NCBI RefSeq assembly: GCF_022344005.1
Contig: NZ_CP092190.1
Span: 992,001 to 1,056,000, forward strand
Reading direction: 5' to 3'
Length of the DNA stretch: 64,000 nt
DNA from: Deinococcus sp. KNUC1210
GTDB lineage: Bacteria; Deinococcota; Deinococci; Deinococcales; Deinococcaceae
Under the pieces are notes generated by a model, which saw only the letters and a list, made by a program, of their open reading frames with translations, did no database searches and was not told where the DNA came from. The number at the start of each line of letters is the position of its first letter. The first letter of the stretch is position 1. The position numbers and the translations under genes are program-made. This document shows, one piece after another, positions 60,936-64,000 of this stretch.

Positions 60936-62169
60936 TCAGACTGCCTGCGCCCCGTCTCCCCTTTCCAGCCGCGCAAACAGCCATGTTGCCAGCGCTGCCA
61001 CCGCCAGCAGACTGACGGCGATGACCAGCAGCCCACTCCGCAGATTGAAGGCGTGGGCCACGTAGCCGATCAGGGGTGGCCCGGCCAGAAAGCCCATGTA
61101 ACCGAGCGTGGCGACCCGTGCGATGCCCCGCCCGCTCATGGCGCGGCCCGCGACCCCGTACAGCACCGGCACGATGTTGGCGACCCCCAGCCCGGTCAGG
61201 GCGTAGCCGAGCGTGGCGACGAAATAGCTGTGACTGAGCACCGCCACCAGCACACCCACGCCGCTGAGCAGCCCACTGGCGACCACCAGGCGGGCGTTCT
61301 CCGAAGCGGCTGCGCCAGCGGTCTCCGAAGATGCGGCCCACCGTCATCGAGAGGGTGAGCGCGGTGTAGCCCAGGCCCACCAGTCCGCCCGACACCTTCA
61401 GCACGTCGCGGTAATACAGGCCGCTCCAGTCGCCGCTGGCCCCCTCGCCCAGCATGCCCAGAAAACACAGCAGACCCATCGGAATCACCAGGGGGCTGAG
61501 CGAGCGGCGCGGCGCGGGGGCAGATTCTTCGGCAGTGGGCTGCGGCGGCGCGGCCTGCTGATCGGCGCTGGCGGGAAGCAGGCTGAATCCGGCCAGAACC
61601 ACGATCACCAGTGCGACCAGCAGCACCCCCAGCGCGTGCCCCAGCGCCGGAACCTGAAGCGCCAGCACCAGGCTGCCCAGCAGCGCTCCGCTCAGGCCGC
61701 CCAGCGAAAACCAGGCGTGAAAGCTCGACATCACCGGCTTTTCCAGTCGGCGTTCGACCGCCACGCCCTGCGCGTTCATCGCCACGTCCATCGCGCCGTT
61801 CGACAGGCCCATCACCGCCAGACAGACGAACAGCACCGGCAGACTGCCCGCCAGAAACGGCAGGATCAACGACAGGCAGAACAGCACCGCGAACAGCCGC
61901 GTGACCGCCGAGCTGCCCCAGCGGGCAATCCAGCCGCCGCTCAGGGGCATGCTCAGGAGGGCGCCCACCGCCATGCCCAGAATCGCGGTGCCGACCTGCG
62001 CGTCGGACAGGTGCAGGGCGTCGCGCAGGCTGGGAATTCGCACCACCAGCGTCGCCACCACCAGCCCGTTGAGATAGAACATCACCGATGTCGCGACCCT
62101 GGGTGTCAGGACGGCGAGGGCAGATGCAGGGCGGGTCGGGGCGGCAGACGGGGGTTGTGCCTGAGACAT
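60936..62169 (-). CDS. MFS transporter under LacI control (frameshifted)
   Basis: 410 aa after correction, about twelve helices, with family resemblance to the sugar/fucose-type MFS group. The frame breaks where GGG (61292-61294) should be GG. Correction gives FGERRLVVASGLLSGVGVLV and the last four helices. AGGAG precedes ATG 62169. Divergent from the LacI-family gene with a 16-bp palindrome between them, so its substrate is likely the regulator's ligand, probably a sugar. Confidence 0.87.
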
Positions 62170-62211
62170 ACGAACTCCTGAAAGTGGGCCGAGCAGCAGG
62201 GGTCAAGAAAC

Positions 62212-62227
62212 TCTGAATCGATTCAGA
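62212..62227. promoter_or_regulatory. LacI-type operator
   Basis: Perfect 16-bp palindrome TCTGAATCGATTCAGA with the central CG typical of LacI-family operators. It lies 43 nt before the MFS ATG and 27 nt before the lacI-family ATG, so one site could control both. Confidence 0.85.
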
Positions 62228-62253
62228 TAGACCTAGATGCTAGCATGCGGCGT

Positions 62254-63324
62254 ATGGCTTCTGCCAGTCCTTCCTCTCCCCTACGCCGCGTGACCCTCAA
62301 GGACGTTGCCCGCGCCCTGAAGATCTCGCCTGCCACTGTCAGCAACGCCTATAACCGGCCCGATCAGCTCTCGCCCAGTCTGCGGGCGCGGGTGCTGGAG
62401 ACAGCCCAGACACTCGGCTACAGCGGCCCCGATCCGCTTGCCAGCAGCCTGCGTCGGGGCCGCAGCGGGGTGGTGGGGCTGCTCTACGACGCCACCCTCA
62501 GCTACGCTTTTGCCGATCCTGCCGCGTCGCTGTTTCTGGGGGTGGCGCGGGCAGTCGAGTCGCAGGCACTCAATCTGCTGCTCATTCCAAGCCCACAGGA
62601 CACCGCTCCGGTCCGGACTGCCAGCGTGGACGGCTTCATCGTGTACTCGGCGTCGGACGGCAGCGAACTACTTCCTGCCGTGATGGGACGCGGTCTGCCG
62701 GTGGTGCTGGTCGATCAGACGCCGCTGCCGGGAGCTGCCTATATCGGAATCGACGACGCGGGGGGCGCGAGGGAAGCGGCCCGCCATCTGCTCGATCTGG
62801 GCCACACCACCATCGGCATCCTGAGCCTCGAACTCGGCTGGCCTCATCGGCATGGCCCTGTCACGCCCGAACGCGAAACGCAGCTGACCTACCGCACCAC
62901 GGCAACCCGCCTGCACGCCTACCGCGAGGAAATCGGCACGCGGGCCACCCTGCACGTGATGGAAGCGCACGGAAATACGCCGCAGGAAGGAGCGCTGATG
63001 ACGCTGGAACTGCTGGAGGCGTACCCCGAGATCACGGCGCTGCTGTGCATGAGCGACGTACTCGCGCAGGGAGTACTGGAAGCGGCGCGTCAGCTGGGGC
63101 TTCAGGTGCCGAACGATCTGAGCGTGGTCGGCTACGACGACATTCCCAGTTCGGCGGCGCTGGGACTGAGCAGCGTTCATCAGCCCACCGCGCACAAGGG
63201 CGAACTGGCGGGCCGTGCGCTGCTGGACCTGCTGGGCGGCGAACCCACGCCGCAGCACGTGACGCTGCCCACGCATCTGGTGGCCCGCAGCAGCAGCGGA
63301 AAGAGGCGTGATTCCGGGCGCTGA
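62254..63324 (+). CDS. LacI-family transcriptional regulator
   Basis: 356-aa regulator. Helix-turn-helix VTLKDVARALKISPATVSNAYN at about residues 13-34 (quoted motif: DVARALKISPATVSNAY), hinge helix, then a periplasmic-binding-like effector domain (GYDDIPSSAALGLSSVHQP). ATG 62254 is taken as the start because TAGCAT (62241-62246) is seven bases before it; an ATG at 62245 overlaps that box. A 10-bp palindrome ATGCTAGCAT (62237-62246) covers the box. Likely autoregulated and controls the divergent MFS gene. Confidence 0.9.
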   Translation: MASASPSSPLRRVTLKDVARALKISPATVSNAYNRPDQLSPSLRARVLETAQTLGYSGPDPLASSLRRGRSGVVGLLYDATLSYAFADPAASLFLGVARAVESQALNLLLIPSPQDTAPVRTASVDGFIVYSASDGSELLPAVMGRGLPVVLVDQTPLPGAAYIGIDDAGGAREAARHLLDLGHTTIGILSLELGWPHRHGPVTPERETQLTYRTTATRLHAYREEIGTRATLHVMEAHGNTPQEGALMTLELLEAYPEITALLCMSDVLAQGVLEAARQLGLQVPNDLSVVGYDDIPSSAALGLSSVHQPTAHKGELAGRALLDLLGGEPTPQHVTLPTHLVARSSSGKRRDSGR

Positions 63325-63426
63325 TCGTCTGGCCCGCAGCAGGTGTGCGAGCTGAGGAAACCGCCTGAACACGCCGTGAGTTTCTGGCACGCAGCTCAGT
63401 GCCCAGAGCCCCTATATCCTGAAGGC

Positions 63427-64000
63427 ATGAAGATTCTGGTGACAGGCGGCGCAGGCTACATCGGTTCACATACGGTTCGGGCGCTGCTGGGAGCGGGGCA
63501 CAGTGTGGTGGTGCTCGACAATCTGAGCAGCGGGCACGCGCAGGCACTTCCGAAGGGCGTGCCGCTGGTGAAGGCCGATCTGCTCGATCAGGCGGCGGTG
63601 CAGGAGGCGCTGAGCGTGCATCAGCCCGACGCGGTGGTGCATTTCGCCGCGCTGATCGAGGTGGGCGAGAGCATGTCGCAGCCGGGGCGCTATTACCGGA
63701 ACAACGTGGTCGGCAGCCTGAACCTGCTGACAGCCATCGCCCAGACGCGCAAGATTCCGATTGTCTTTTCCAGCACGGCGGCGCTGTACGGAGACGCCGA
63801 GGTCTCGCCCATTCCCGAGGACGCCCCCAAGCAGCCGACCAGCGTCTACGGCGAAACCAAGCTGATGACCGAGCAGATGATTCAGGCCTTCGAGCGGGCA
63901 CACGGCATCCGCAGCATCCGGTTGCGGTATTTCAACGTGTGCGGCGCGGTGCCCGATGGCAGCATCGGCGAAGACCACGTGAACAAGACGCACCTGATCG
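63427..64000 (+). CDS. galE: UDP-glucose 4-epimerase (3' partial)
   Basis: Short-chain-fold epimerase interconverting UDP-glucose and UDP-galactose. First 191 residues are present: NAD motif TGGAGYIGSH (residues 6-15), SSTAALYGD, the catalytic YGETK (Tyr and Lys), and RYFNVCGAVPDG followed by SIGEDH. TATCCT (63415-63420) is six bases before the ATG. The gene runs off the window. It may relate to the neighbouring sugar-type MFS and LacI genes, or supply sugars for the polymer modified by CsaB. Confidence 0.95.
   Translation, partial: MKILVTGGAGYIGSHTVRALLGAGHSVVVLDNLSSGHAQALPKGVPLVKADLLDQAAVQEALSVHQPDAVVHFAALIEVGESMSQPGRYYRNNVVGSLNLLTAIAQTRKIPIVFSSTAALYGDAEVSPIPEDAPKQPTSVYGETKLMTEQMIQAFERAHGIRSIRLRYFNVCGAVPDGSIGEDHVNKTHLI

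Overview
This window looks like a chromosomal segment of a Deinococcus species or a close relative. The DNA is GC-rich throughout. The gene set matches the family, with ATP-type PEP carboxykinase, an isolated rpsP, CsaB with a DUF5693 partner, OpcA, S10 carboxypeptidase and an FtsEX/EnvC cluster. Many genes have a TANNNT -10 box 6-8 nt before the start codon, the leaderless promoter arrangement known in Deinococcus. The assignment is inference; no 16S gene or phylogeny is available here. I saw no rRNA, tRNA, CRISPR array, insertion sequence or phage gene.

Layout. 1-3.2 kb: ftsE (cut by the window edge), ftsX and an EnvC-like coiled-coil activator, a cell-division peptidoglycan module. 3.4-4.6 kb: rpsP and an exported intradiol-dioxygenase-like protein. 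4.7-10.7 kb (minus): thiolase with an alpha/beta hydrolase, a DHFR-like reductase, an AT-rich orphan gene, and a FadN-type beta-oxidation enzyme. 10.8-14.4 kb: oligopeptide ABC operon (binding protein, two permeases, no ATPases). 14.6-19.4 kb: TauE/SafE exporter with a small membrane partner, S41 protease, GAF/HD protein, YkgJ-type cysteine-cluster protein and a small HAD-like protein. 19.4-28 kb: etfBA, an exported DUF3352-like protein, two acyl-CoA dehydrogenases, a 5'-nucleotidase lipoprotein, and a TetR regulator divergent from an SDR. 29-35 kb: ispH, S10 peptidase, MFS, rnhA, PIG-L deacetylase, SRPBCC protein. 35.3-39.7 kb: gnd-zwf-opcA-pgl, a complete oxidative pentose phosphate cluster. 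40-47.3 kb: queG, plant-type glutaminyl cyclase, tmk, NIF3-like protein, phosphodiester glycosidase, pckA and a second HAD-like paralogue. 47.3-53.8 kb: class V aminotransferase, secreted hypothetical, serA, immunity-like gene coupled to aat, PaaI thioesterase, Cys/Met PLP enzyme. 54-64 kb: an orphan E3-binding-domain protein, a Glu/Leu dehydrogenase homologue lacking its catalytic lysine, udk, DUF5693-csaB, MFS divergent from a LacI regulator, and galE (cut by the window edge).

Main cross-cutting observations. (1) Ten genes carry exactly one single-base indel, almost always in a homopolymer, and correcting each restores a full-length protein. This points to consensus errors rather than gene decay. 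(2) The promoters of fadN, etfBA and one acyl-CoA dehydrogenase share a 12-base motif, KACTCRGTMCAA, which suggests a local fatty-acid degradation regulon. (3) Three intergenic inverted-repeat elements with related GTGATG-rich ends form a small repeat family. (4) TetR/SDR and LacI/MFS divergent pairs have clear palindromic operators.
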